A DNA stretch of 64,000 bases from Gracilibacillus salitolerans (GTDB taxonomy: Bacteria; Bacillota; Bacilli; Bacillales; Amphibacillaceae), in contig NZ_CP045915.1 of NCBI RefSeq assembly GCF_009650095.1, forward strand, positions 1,116,001 to 1,180,000. Reading direction: 5' to 3'. Of the stretch, positions 42,791 to 51,556 are shown piece after piece; within the stretch, counting starts at the first letter, position 1; every line of letters starts with the position of its first letter. The notes beneath the pieces were generated by a model that made no database searches, was not told where the DNA came from, and worked only from the letters and a program-made list of their open reading frames with translations. Position numbers and translations under genes: made by a program.

Positions 42791-43741
42791 TTGACAAATC
42801 ATACTTTTCAAAATCCATTAATGGATCCGGGACCTGATCCGTGGGTGTATAAAGATAATAGCATGTATTATTTTATGATTACTAGAAAAAACCGTCTTGA
42901 TTTATGGAAATCTTCTACTTTGAGTGGTATTGCCAATGGGGAATGTAAGACTATCTGGACTCCACCTCAGGAAGGTATAAATAGTAAAAATTTATGGGCT
43001 CCAGAAATTCATAAAGTAAATGGAAAGTGGTATGTTTATTTTACTGCCAACGATGGAATAGGGGGTGACAAGACACGGAAAATATTTGTTTTGGAAAATA
43101 CCGCACAAGATCCTTTTAAAGGTAAATGGATAGAACGTGGATATATAAATACTGAACACCCTGGATTGGATGGAACGGTTTTTGAGCATAAAGACAAACT
43201 ATACTTTGTATATGCGGGATATGGTAACTTCCCTAATTATGGTTCAGCACTTTATATTGCAGAAATGGTTAATCCATGGACGTTGATTGGCTCAAATGTC
43301 ATGTTGTCGAAGCCAGAATACGAATGGGAAATGCAGGGCGGTATGGCAATAAACGAAGGACCTGTGATGTTGAAGAGAAATAACAAACTATTCCTAGTTT
43401 ACTCGGCTAGTACCACATGGTCAGATGATTATTCAATTGGCATGTTGACCGCGGCAGCAGAAGCCGATGTATTGGACCCAAAATTTTGGACCAAATCACC
43501 AAATCCTGTTTTTAAAAAGTCTGAAGAAAATGGAGTGTTTGCACCAGGACATAATGGCTTTACACAATCACCAGACGGAACGGAGGATTGGATCGTATAC
43601 CATGCTATCCCTGAGTCGGAAGGTGGCAGTAATCTGCGCAGTACACGTATTCAAAAATTTGAATGGAAAGAGGATGGTACACCTGACTTCGGCGTTCCTT
43701 TGTCCACGGCAGTTCCGATTAAGGTACCATCAGGGGAGTAG
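42791..43741 (+). CDS. GH43 glycoside hydrolase, cytoplasmic
   Basis: A 316-residue five-bladed beta-propeller glycosidase of family GH43 (arabinofuranosidase, xylosidase or galactosidase type). The catalytic triad is visible: base Asp16 (PGPDPWVY), pKa modulator Asp127 (GLDGTVF) and acid Glu189 (NEGPVML); LWAPEIHKVNGKWYVYFTA is the characteristic blade. It starts at TTG 42791 with an AAGAAGG site. No signal peptide, so it acts on imported oligosaccharides after or before desulfation. Confidence 0.9.
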   Translation: MTNHTFQNPLMDPGPDPWVYKDNSMYYFMITRKNRLDLWKSSTLSGIANGECKTIWTPPQEGINSKNLWAPEIHKVNGKWYVYFTANDGIGGDKTRKIFVLENTAQDPFKGKWIERGYINTEHPGLDGTVFEHKDKLYFVYAGYGNFPNYGSALYIAEMVNPWTLIGSNVMLSKPEYEWEMQGGMAINEGPVMLKRNNKLFLVYSASTTWSDDYSIGMLTAAAEADVLDPKFWTKSPNPVFKKSEENGVFAPGHNGFTQSPDGTEDWIVYHAIPESEGGSNLRSTRIQKFEWKEDGTPDFGVPLSTAVPIKVPSGE

Positions 43742-43790
43742 TAGAAAAGTTTTTCAATATATATAAGTGTAGGGGGAGAGGATTATAATA

Positions 43791-45827
43791 ATGAAAACAA
43801 ATCTAAGACCACCAGCAGTACCATTAGTAACTGTAGACCCTTATTTCAATATTTGGTCTAATGCGAATCATTTGTATGATGCGGAGACTATTCATTGGAC
43901 TGGAACACATAACGGTATGGTAGGTTTAGCAGTAATAGACGGAACGGTATGGCGATTTATGGGTGGAAAAGATCGTCGTAGTGATTTCAAATCATTGGAT
44001 GCTCCTGCCTTACAACAAACAAATCTGAATGTTGAGCCTTTGTCTAGTGTTTATACTTTTAAGGGAGGGGGGATAACTCTCACAATTGATTTTACAACCC
44101 CACTCCTAATGGATAATCTTGATATTCTGTCAAGACCTGCATCTTATGTAACGATAAATGCAGTATCTAATGACGGTAACAAGCATGAAGTACAAATTTA
44201 TTATGATTTTACAGCAGAATTGTGTGTGGATGTCCCAATACAAGAAGTGGTAGCATCACGAAATAATCTTGAAGATGGAAGCCAAGTACTGCGGATTGGA
44301 ACAGAAAAACAAGCTGTACTTAAACGTAAAGGTGACAACATTCGTATCGATTGGGGGTATGCATGCTTGGTAACGCCCTCATCAACAGCAGCAGATACTA
44401 TGATTGGATCGACAAGTCTTCGTGATCAATTTATAAATCGCCAACAATTGCCTGAGGAGGATGACACTAATTTCCCGCGAGCAATTGAGGATGATATGCC
44501 AGTGCTTGCTACCGTAATAGATTATGGTAACGTTGGGGCAAAAGAACAGTCCCATTATCTTGTCTTAGCTTATGAAGATAAATTATCTATCGAGTATTTC
44601 CATAAGCAACTTCCTGGGTACTGGGCTAGAAAAGGACAAAATTTTGAAGAAATGCTGCTTGCAACGATAAATGAATACCAAGAAATTGTAGAGAAATGTA
44701 AGCAATTTAATGTACAGTTAACCGTAGATGCAGAACGTTCCGGGGGAGATAAATATGCAGATATTCTTGCGCTATCATACCGTCAGGCAATTGCTGCACA
44801 TAAACTTGTAGCAGATGAAAATGGAGATGTACTATTTTTATCCAAGGAGAATTTTAGCAACGGTTGTTTAGCAACTGTGGACGTAAGCTACCCATCAATT
44901 CCGTTATTTCTACTAAAAAATCCTGAACTCGTAAAAGGTATGTTAAGACCCATATTCCGCTATGCTTCATCCGACGAATGGCCATTTGACTTTGCTCCAC
45001 ACGATGTAGGAAGATACCCTATTGCAAACGGTCAAGCATATGGGATGGCTATCGAAAGACAAATGCCGATCGAAGAGTGCGGTAATATGTTGATTATGAC
45101 AGCAGCCGTGTGCCTAGCAGAAGGAAATGCTGATTTTGCTGCAGAACACTGGAATTCACTCACTCAATGGGTGGAATATTTAAAACAAAACGGTATGGAT
45201 CCTGGAAATCAGTTATGTACAGACGATTTTGGTGGTCATTTAGCTCACAATGCAAATTTGTCGATCAAAGCTATTATCGGTATCGCAAGTTATGGTTTAC
45301 TTTCCCGTATGTTAGAAAATGAAGAGGCATGTGAAGAACATCTTGAAACGGCCAAACAGATGGCAGATCGTTGGGAAACAATGGCGAAGGAAAATGACCA
45401 CTATAGATTGGCTTTCAATCAGCCAGAGACTTGGAGTTTAAAATACAATTTAGTCTGGGATGAGCTCTTTGGTTTAAATATTTTTGATTCGCAAATTAAG
45501 AAAAAGGAAGTAGCCTACTATTTACGAAAGAGGAATCAATATGGTACACCATTAGATAATCGAAAAACCTATACAAAAGCAGATTGGCTCATTTGGGCAG
45601 CCACTCTAGCGGATAATAAAGAAGATTTTGAACAAATGGTTCATCATTTATGGGATTTTCTGCACGAATCATCTTCTCGTGTACCATTTACGGATTGGTA
45701 CTATACGATTGATGGAAATATAGCTGGGTTTAGAAATCGGTCAGTTGTTGGAGGGTTATTTATTAAGTTACTAGCTGATCGAGTAAATAACGGAGAATGG
45801 GATGCTTTAAATAAAGATAGTAATTAA
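43791..45827 (+). CDS. DUF4964/DUF5127/DUF4965/DUF1793 protein (GtaA-like)
   Basis: A 678-residue protein with the domain string of the so-called glutaminase A family: an N-terminal DUF4964 piece (RPPAVPLVTVDPYFNIWSN), a DUF5127 beta-domain, DUF4965 (DILALSYRQAIAAHKLVADE) and a C-terminal DUF1793 helical toroid (WPFDFAPHDVGRYPIANGQ, PIEECGNMLIMTAA). The fungal member is reported as a glutaminase, but the six-helix-hairpin toroid is the fold of many glycosidases, and the position here as last gene of a polysaccharide locus argues for a sugar substrate. No signal peptide. A GGGGGAGAGG site precedes ATG 43791. Confidence 0.88.
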   Translation: MKTNLRPPAVPLVTVDPYFNIWSNANHLYDAETIHWTGTHNGMVGLAVIDGTVWRFMGGKDRRSDFKSLDAPALQQTNLNVEPLSSVYTFKGGGITLTIDFTTPLLMDNLDILSRPASYVTINAVSNDGNKHEVQIYYDFTAELCVDVPIQEVVASRNNLEDGSQVLRIGTEKQAVLKRKGDNIRIDWGYACLVTPSSTAADTMIGSTSLRDQFINRQQLPEEDDTNFPRAIEDDMPVLATVIDYGNVGAKEQSHYLVLAYEDKLSIEYFHKQLPGYWARKGQNFEEMLLATINEYQEIVEKCKQFNVQLTVDAERSGGDKYADILALSYRQAIAAHKLVADENGDVLFLSKENFSNGCLATVDVSYPSIPLFLLKNPELVKGMLRPIFRYASSDEWPFDFAPHDVGRYPIANGQAYGMAIERQMPIEECGNMLIMTAAVCLAEGNADFAAEHWNSLTQWVEYLKQNGMDPGNQLCTDDFGGHLAHNANLSIKAIIGIASYGLLSRMLENEEACEEHLETAKQMADRWETMAKENDHYRLAFNQPETWSLKYNLVWDELFGLNIFDSQIKKKEVAYYLRKRNQYGTPLDNRKTYTKADWLIWAATLADNKEDFEQMVHHLWDFLHESSSRVPFTDWYYTIDGNIAGFRNRSVVGGLFIKLLADRVNNGEWDALNKDSN

Positions 45828-45847
45828 TTGATAGTATATTTACACAA

Positions 45848-45873
45848 GGGTAGTAGAAATAATTCTACTGCCC
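45848..45873 (+). terminator. Hairpin at the end of the polysaccharide locus
   Basis: GGGTAGTAGAA pairs with TTCTACTGCCC around a 4-base loop (one G-U pair), 21 bases after the last gene. There is no clear U-run, so it may be a weak terminator or mRNA-protecting structure. Confidence 0.6.
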
Positions 45874-46566
45874 AATAAATATGAGAATAGTAGAAAAATC
45901 AATCTCTGGTAATTAATCATTATCGGGCAATATGGAAAGATATAAACCGAAGACTCAATCGGATGATTATATACAAGGTGGTCAGGGAGGAGTAGACCCT
46001 AGTTGTTCGAAATTGACAGATCGAAAAAAGGAAGAATACATCACTAATTACATAGGAAAATGGTCCTTTGAGAACCTCCCATGATCACTCATAAAAATAA
46101 TGATCGTATTTAAAGCTCATAGAAGAGTTAGGTGAATTGCGGTTCTAAGCGGATGAAGAGGTATAGAGTTAGTAAAAGGGGTTTTGCATTCTCTGGGCAA
46201 GTCTGTATATCAATCAAAACAATCAATGAACAGGCTGGTCTGGATTCCTCGATTAAGCACTCGCAAATGTTGAAGCATTTGAAGCGTATCGTTATATGAA
46301 GTTGATGGAAAGCAAGAACCCTCATGAATGTGTGACATTTGTGAGGGTTTTGTTTGGTTTGGTAGATTTCAATGCTTAGTCAGATGGTGATACTGTTTCT
46401 TGAGACAAATGATACATATTCTTCATCACCCTCCTTGCCACATAATCGACAAAAAATATAGGGTATTTTGTCGAAAAAACTATAATAACTCCTATTCCTT
46501 GTCGATATAGTAAATAAGGTAGAGTTTATGTACCTCTACAATTATAAAACATGGAGGGAAGACAGC
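45874..46566. other. Gap at the right edge of the polysaccharide locus with gene debris
   Basis: About 690 bases without an intact gene. A coding-like tail (ANVEAFEAYRYMKLMESKNP) is open between about 46264 and 46350 but has no start; a terminator hairpin at 46317-46355 overlaps it. This may be the remains of genes displaced when the locus was gained. Confidence 0.5.
46317..46355 (+). terminator. Orphan terminator
   Basis: AACCCTCATGAATG pairs with CATTTGTGAGGGTT around a short loop and is followed by a T-rich run. No intact gene precedes it. Confidence 0.7.
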
Positions 46567-48264
46567 TTGAAAAAATTATTCCAATTCAAGAGTATTAAAA
46601 CGAAGATAATGGCATTTTTTTCCTTGATAACGATTTTAGTTTTAGGGGTTGGTTTTTATTTAGTTTATTCGATTAGTGATATGGCAAAGGAAACGGAACA
46701 ACTGGCTAATAAGGAAATTCCTTTACTTGCGACAGATTTTAAATTGTTGAGTGTACTTACTGCCCAGCAAAATGAGTTAAGAGGATATTTAATTTCTGAG
46801 GATGAAAGCCATGAGCAAGCTTTTATAGGTATGCAGGAAGCTGCATTAGGTTTTAAAGAGGACTTATTAGAAATAACGAATAATAATACTACTATTGAAT
46901 TAACCGGGAATATTGATCAAATATATAATATAGTAGATGAGGAATACCTCCCGGCAATGCACGCAGGAGAAACGGAAGAAGCGGCACAGATATTGGAAGA
47001 AAAAATAGATCCGTTAATTGAAGAAACATCGAATGGGTTTTTAGATTTAGCTCTGACCAGAGAGACAGAGAGTAAAGAAAGCAGTCAGTTAGCTCTGGAA
47101 CATGCTGAATCCAATTCGATCATCGCTATTATTTCTGGCATTGCTTTACTTATTATTATTGTTTTATTATCGATTTTTGTGCCAAGAGTCATTGCCAAAC
47201 CAATTATTCAATTAAAAGAACGAATGGACTTAATTGCTAGTGGCGATTTAAGCAGTGAACCATTAGTTACAAAATCGAAGGATGAGATTGCTGATTTAAT
47301 TGATGCGTCTAATCGTGTAAATGATAATTTGAAAGACATGTTGAATCAAATAACTACCGTATCGAAAACTCTCAATGATCAAAGTTATGAATTAATGCAA
47401 TCATCTAACAATGTTAAAGAAGGTAGCGAACAAGTAGTTAGCACTATGCAAGAGTTAGCAAGTGGTTCAGAATCACAGGCAAATACAACAAGTGATCTAG
47501 CCAATTCGATGAACGATTTTAGTAACAAAATAAAAGAAGCAAATAATAGTGGTGAGACTGTTTATTCTTCTTCACAACAAGTTCTTCAGTTAACAGACGA
47601 AGGTAATAAACTGATGAATTCATCCATTAATCAAATGGGGATTATTGATTCGATTGTAAAAGAAACAGTTGAAAAAGTAAGTGGACTTGATAAGCAATCC
47701 CAGGAAGTCTCTAAACTCGTGAATGTTATTAAAGACATTGCCGAACAAACCAATCTGTTAGCATTAAATGCTGCGATAGAAGCTGCACGTGCTGGAGAGC
47801 AAGGGAAGGGCTTTGCGGTAGTTGCTGATGAAGTGCGGAAATTAGCGGAGCAAGTATCCTTATCTGTTACAGATATAACACAAATAGTAAATGATATTCA
47901 ACAGGAAACGGGAACAGTGACAGAATCTTTACAAAATGGTTATAAAGAAGTAGAAAGTGGTAGAAATACAATTATGTCTACTGGAAAAACATTCGAAGGA
48001 ATTAATAGTTCTCTCTCAGAAATGGCGAACGGAATTAAATATATTTCCGAGAATTTAAGTGATATTGCAGGAAACAGCGATGAGATCAATAAGTCTATTG
48101 AAGAAATTGCTTCTGTGTCTGAAGAATCAGCTGCAGGTATTGAAGAAACCTCAGCAACCATTGATCAAACAGGTAACTCAATTGAGCAAGTGACCTTAAG
48201 TGCCAATCAGTTAAATAAGCTATCAAATAATTTAAATGAATTAATTAAAAACTTTAAGTTGTAA
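46567..48264 (+). CDS. Methyl-accepting chemotaxis protein
   Basis: A 565-residue transmembrane chemoreceptor. An N-terminal helix (about residues 14-35), a four-helix-bundle sensor outside (4HB_MCP type, [18 protein letters not shown]), a second helix (about 180-202), a HAMP domain and a long cytoplasmic coiled coil follow; the signalling tip reads [20 protein letters not shown], then [21 protein letters not shown] 46567 with GGAGGG upstream is preferred over the in-frame ATG 46528. The ligand is unknown; the protein stands alone with a terminator at 48301. Confidence 0.93.
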   Translation: MKKLFQFKSIKTKIMAFFSLITILVLGVGFYLVYSISDMAKETEQLANKEIPLLATDFKLLSVLTAQQNELRGYLISEDESHEQAFIGMQEAALGFKEDLLEITNNNTTIELTGNIDQIYNIVDEEYLPAMHAGETEEAAQILEEKIDPLIEETSNGFLDLALTRETESKESSQLALEHAESNSIIAIISGIALLIIIVLLSIFVPRVIAKPIIQLKERMDLIASGDLSSEPLVTKSKDEIADLIDASNRVNDNLKDMLNQITTVSKTLNDQSYELMQSSNNVKEGSEQVVSTMQELASGSESQANTTSDLANSMNDFSNKIKEANNSGETVYSSSQQVLQLTDEGNKLMNSSINQMGIIDSIVKETVEKVSGLDKQSQEVSKLVNVIKDIAEQTNLLALNAAIEAARAGEQGKGFAVVADEVRKLAEQVSLSVTDITQIVNDIQQETGTVTESLQNGYKEVESGRNTIMSTGKTFEGINSSLSEMANGIKYISENLSDIAGNSDEINKSIEEIASVSEESAAGIEETSATIDQTGNSIEQVTLSANQLNKLSNNLNELIKNFKL

Positions 48265-48300
48265 GAAATTTTATAATAGAAACAACTTATGACTGAATGA

Positions 48301-48337
48301 AAGGCAATGTTCTACTTAACAGGAACATTGCCTTTTT
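48301..48337 (+). terminator. Terminator of the chemoreceptor gene
   Basis: AAGGCAATGTTC pairs perfectly with GAACATTGCCTT (12 bp, 10-base loop), followed by a T run. Confidence 0.9.
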
Positions 48338-48454
48338 GTTTGATTAAAATCTTGAGCATAGTAGTTAATCACTTTTCCTGACAAAAGCAGCATCCCTTTG
48401 TAAAACTATCTAGAGTTTGGACAGTAGTGACAAGAAACTTTGACTAGTAATTTA

Positions 48455-48655
48455 AGTACCAAAATATAGACGCAAAAAGTCAAAATAGTACTAAAATGAC
48501 GATTAAGTACCAAAATTAGAAATCATACGGCCAATATGGTACTTAAAACAGGTTTAAGTACCAAAATGAACCCTCATGATCATTAATTTGGAACTAAAAT
48601 TGTGAGTAAGTACCAGAATTTAAACTTAACAAGCTGACTCGAAACTGATTACGAT
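48455..48655. repeat. AAGTACCAAAAT repeat element, copy A
   Basis: The longest of three related non-coding elements. The motif AAGTACCAAAAT or a close variant occurs repeatedly, with a perfect inverted repeat GGTACTTAAA / TTTAAGTACC at 48538-48562. The right end (TTTAAACTTAACAAGCTGA) matches the right end of copy C. It fills the gap before the NERD gene. Confidence 0.8.
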
Positions 48656-48691
48656 AAATATGTTATAATATGTAAAAAAAGGAGGGATTCC

Positions 48692-49591
48692 ATGATAGCA
48701 AAACAACGAAAAAAACCTGACGAATTAATCGCTTATGAGCTATTATCTAAACGCAAGCAATTGAACGAGGAAGAAAATAAACGGTACCGGAGTTTAGCTA
48801 AAGGTTTTGAAGGGGAGGTTATATTTGATACATGCCTAGATAAACTAGAAGGAGAGCATATCATATTAAAAGATTTATTTATACATCATAATAAATACTG
48901 TCAAATGGATACTATTTTATTGAAAAACGGAAATATTTTCTTATTTGAAATAAAAAACTTCAACGGTGAATTTTATTGGCATGATGATAAAATATTTATG
49001 GTGAACCAAGTAGAAATCGATAATCCGATAGCTCAACGCGATCGAGCTCATTCCATACTTCGGCGCCTACTCCAATCGTTAGAAATAAGGCTCCCCTTGA
49101 TTTCCTACTTAATATTTGTTAACCCCGAGTGTACCATCTTTCAAGCTCCACAAGACAAACATATTATCTTACCTACGCAAATCAATCGCTTTATCAAGCA
49201 TTTTCCTATCACCGCTAAAATTACCTCACAAGAAAAACAAGCTTCAGAAAACATTAAAGTAAATCATATCGAAAATCCTCCATTTAAACAGTTTCCAGCA
49301 TATCAATATGATGAGTTAGAAAAAGGGATTCCTTGTTATCGTTGTGGTGAAATGTCAACATATCCGATAAAACAAGGTCTCGAATGTCGCTTATGCGGCC
49401 ATATGGAAAAGGGTAATGAGGCTATTATGCGTATCTGTAAGGAGTATCAGTTTTTGTTCCCTGAACGAAAACTAACATCAACCTCTATTTTTCATTGGGG
49501 AGGTAAGATGGTGTCCAGAAGAAGAGTCTTTCGAATATTACAACAATATTATGTGAAAAAAGGTGAACATAGATGCCACTATTTTGAATGA
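48692..49591 (+). CDS. NERD (nuclease-related) domain protein with zinc ribbon
   Basis: A 299-residue protein with an N-terminal helical region and a NERD domain (about residues 40-150): GFEGEVIFDTCLD, then MDTILLKNGNIFLFEIKNFNG, where the Asp and Glu-x-Lys form the nuclease-like site. A CYRCGEMSTYPIKQGLECRLC element (two CxxC pairs, about 213-232) looks like a zinc ribbon, and a basic C-terminal tail follows. NERD proteins are common in Bacilli, without a firmly known job; DNA processing is presumed. GGAGGG precedes ATG 48692. Confidence 0.88.
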   Translation: MIAKQRKKPDELIAYELLSKRKQLNEEENKRYRSLAKGFEGEVIFDTCLDKLEGEHIILKDLFIHHNKYCQMDTILLKNGNIFLFEIKNFNGEFYWHDDKIFMVNQVEIDNPIAQRDRAHSILRRLLQSLEIRLPLISYLIFVNPECTIFQAPQDKHIILPTQINRFIKHFPITAKITSQEKQASENIKVNHIENPPFKQFPAYQYDELEKGIPCYRCGEMSTYPIKQGLECRLCGHMEKGNEAIMRICKEYQFLFPERKLTSTSIFHWGGKMVSRRRVFRILQQYYVKKGEHRCHYFE

Positions 49592-49593
49592 AA

Positions 49594-49625
49594 TGGGGCC
49601 TCGAGCGAGCAAGGAGAGGCCCTCA
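49594..49625. terminator. Shared terminator between NERD and etfA genes
   Basis: ATGGGGCCTC and GAGGCCCTCAT form a hairpin located between the two convergent stop codons, close to a TTTTT on the plus strand. Confidence 0.65.
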
Positions 49626-49637
49626 TCATAGCTTTTT

Positions 49638-50609
49638 CTAGCCTAAAACCTTTTTAAATTCCTCGGTAAGTAAAGGTACGACTTCAAAGAGGTCCCCGAC
49701 GATTCCATAATCAGCGATCTTGAAGATTGGCGCTTCAGGATCTTTGTTAATTGCAACAATTATCTTCGACTGACTCATTCCGGCGACGTGCTGAATCGCA
49801 CCACTGATCCCACATGCAATGTAGACCTCTGGTGTGACAACTTTACCGGTTTGCCCGATTTGCAGTGAATAGTCACAGTAATCAGCATCGCAAGCACCTC
49901 TAGAGGCACCGACTGCTCCGCCGAGGAGATCGGCTAGCTCTTGCAGAGGTTTAAATCCGTCTGCACTTTTGACTCCGCGCCCGCCTGATACAACAATTTT
50001 AGCTTCTGATAAATCGACTTTTCCGGATGTATTCCGTACGACGTCTTGAATCACTGTTCGTAGAGAAGCTGGCTTAGCATACTCGATATTTTCAACTTCA
50101 GCTTTGCCGTCGCTTGGATCAGCTGCTGAAATATTATTTGGTCTAATGGTGACAACCCATGGAGAACTTTGGAAAACCTTTTTTTCAAATGCTTTTCCCG
50201 CATAGATTGGCCGGGTGAACACAACTTGATCGTCGACGTTCTCAATGTTTGTTACATCCGAAATTTGTCCGGCATCGATCTTTGCTGAAATTATCGGAGC
50301 CAGATCGCGACCAATAGCCGTATGTCCAAAAATGATTCCGTCTGGATTTGAGGCATCAATCACTTGCTTTAAAGCAGTAGCATACGCTTCTGGATTGTAT
50401 TGCTGTAGATCTGGGTGATCGGTAAGATAAACTTTTTCAGCATCAATACGGGAAAGGGACTCTGTCAAGCTTTCTAATTGATGACCAATCACGGCGACAT
50501 GGAGCTGGTCGTTTTCGGCTGAGGACAATGTTGCTGCTTGAATTGCCTCATAGGTGACCTGGCGCAATACTCCGTCGCGGTGCTCAGCAACGACTAGAAT
50601 TTTACTCAT
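49638..50609 (-). CDS. etfA: Electron transfer flavoprotein alpha subunit
   Basis: The FAD-binding alpha subunit of ETF, 323 residues, which accepts electrons from acyl-CoA dehydrogenase. The C-terminal FAD domain has VVSGGRGVKSADGF, AVGASRGACDADYC, QIGQTGKVVTPEVYIACGIS and AIQHVAGM, all diagnostic. It lies 15 bases downstream of etfB on the minus strand. Here the pair is divergent from the beta-oxidation genes it serves, whereas in B. subtilis etfBA is in the lcfA operon. Confidence 0.96.
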   Translation of the reverse strand: MSKILVVAEHRDGVLRQVTYEAIQAATLSSAENDQLHVAVIGHQLESLTESLSRIDAEKVYLTDHPDLQQYNPEAYATALKQVIDASNPDGIIFGHTAIGRDLAPIISAKIDAGQISDVTNIENVDDQVVFTRPIYAGKAFEKKVFQSSPWVVTIRPNNISAADPSDGKAEVENIEYAKPASLRTVIQDVVRNTSGKVDLSEAKIVVSGGRGVKSADGFKPLQELADLLGGAVGASRGACDADYCDYSLQIGQTGKVVTPEVYIACGISGAIQHVAGMSQSKIIVAINKDPEAPIFKIADYGIVGDLFEVVPLLTEEFKKVLG

Positions 50610-50624
50610 ATGAATGCCTCCTTA

Positions 50625-51392
50625 TTATAATACTTTTTCATCATGACGCAGTTTTTCTACAAGCTCTTTCACTTGATCAGCAGTCTCGCCCTTAAGAATT
50701 TGTCCTGCTTCTTTTTGAGGCGGGAGAGAAAGTGCTGTTCTAGCAGTTTTTGGGGATAGCTCGGTTTCCTCTATATCGAGATCATCTAAGGTTAATTGTT
50801 TAAGAGGTTTTCTTTTGGCCTTCATAATTCCTGGGAGGCTTGGGTAACGTGGTTCATTTAAGCCTTGTTGTGCAGTGAAAACAGCAGGAAGTGTAACTTC
50901 AACCTGTTCGAGGTCACCTTCTGCATCTCGATCTGCTTTCGCCTTGTCCTCACTAATATCGAGCTTCGTAATCGATCCGACATGTGGAATGTCTAAGAGC
51001 TGTGCTAATCGAATGGCCACTTGACCAGCACCGTTATCGACTGAGAAGTAACCGCCAAGAATCAAATCAAACTTTTGGCTGCCTAAGTATGAAGCTAATA
51101 CCTTTGAAATGGTGTTTTCATCTGAGCCAATTCTCTCATCGGATATTAAAACGGCTTCATCGGCTCCCATAGCCAATGCTGTTCGTAGGGCTTCGGATGT
51201 CCGGTCTGGACCTACAGAAATCACGTGAACGCTTCCTCCTCGTTCATCTCTTTTTTGAATCGCTTCTTCTACGGCATATTCATCATATGGGTTGATGACA
51301 TATTGAACTCCATCCTCGGAAACCTTGCCATCTTCAATGATAATTTTTTCTTCGGTGTCGAAGGTCTGTTTCATGACGACATAAATATCCAT
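50625..51392 (-). CDS. etfB: Electron transfer flavoprotein beta subunit
   Basis: The AMP-binding beta subunit of ETF, 255 residues. VYVVMKQTFDTEEKI-like N-terminus, NPYDEYAVEEAIQKRDE, ALAMGADEAVLIS and GYFSVDNGAGQVAIRLAQLL are family landmarks, and the recognition loop LPAVFTAQQGLNEPRYPSLPG is intact. ATG 51392 follows AAAGGAGAA. It is first in the two-gene etfBA operon and shares its upstream region with fadF. Confidence 0.96.
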   Translation of the reverse strand: MDIYVVMKQTFDTEEKIIIEDGKVSEDGVQYVINPYDEYAVEEAIQKRDERGGSVHVISVGPDRTSEALRTALAMGADEAVLISDERIGSDENTISKVLASYLGSQKFDLILGGYFSVDNGAGQVAIRLAQLLDIPHVGSITKLDISEDKAKADRDAEGDLEQVEVTLPAVFTAQQGLNEPRYPSLPGIMKAKRKPLKQLTLDDLDIEETELSPKTARTALSLPPQKEAGQILKGETADQVKELVEKLRHDEKVL

Positions 51393-51442
51393 TTATCATT
51401 CTCCTTTCAAACATAAATGGTAGGTATTTTCTAATAAACAGG

Positions 51443-51460
51443 TACATATCTTTATATGTA
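51443..51460. promoter_or_regulatory. Inverted repeat between etfB and fadF
   Basis: TACATAT-CTTT-ATATGTA (7-base arms) lies in the divergent region. It does not match the B. subtilis FadR box as I know it, but its position makes it a candidate operator for joint control of etfBA and the fad operon. Confidence 0.4.
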
Positions 51461-51556
51461 TGAGAGCCCTTACTTTTTCATGTGTGTTTCTTGCAGGGAA
51501 AAGACGGTCCAAAAGCTTCTGTAAACCTACTATATATCAGGAAGGGAGCGATCATT

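Noticed and set aside
48455-48655. Possible CRISPR array because of recurring AAGTACCAAAAT words
   Set aside because: The repeats are only about 12 bases, unevenly spaced, partly inverted, and the intervening segments are conserved between distant copies, unlike spacers.
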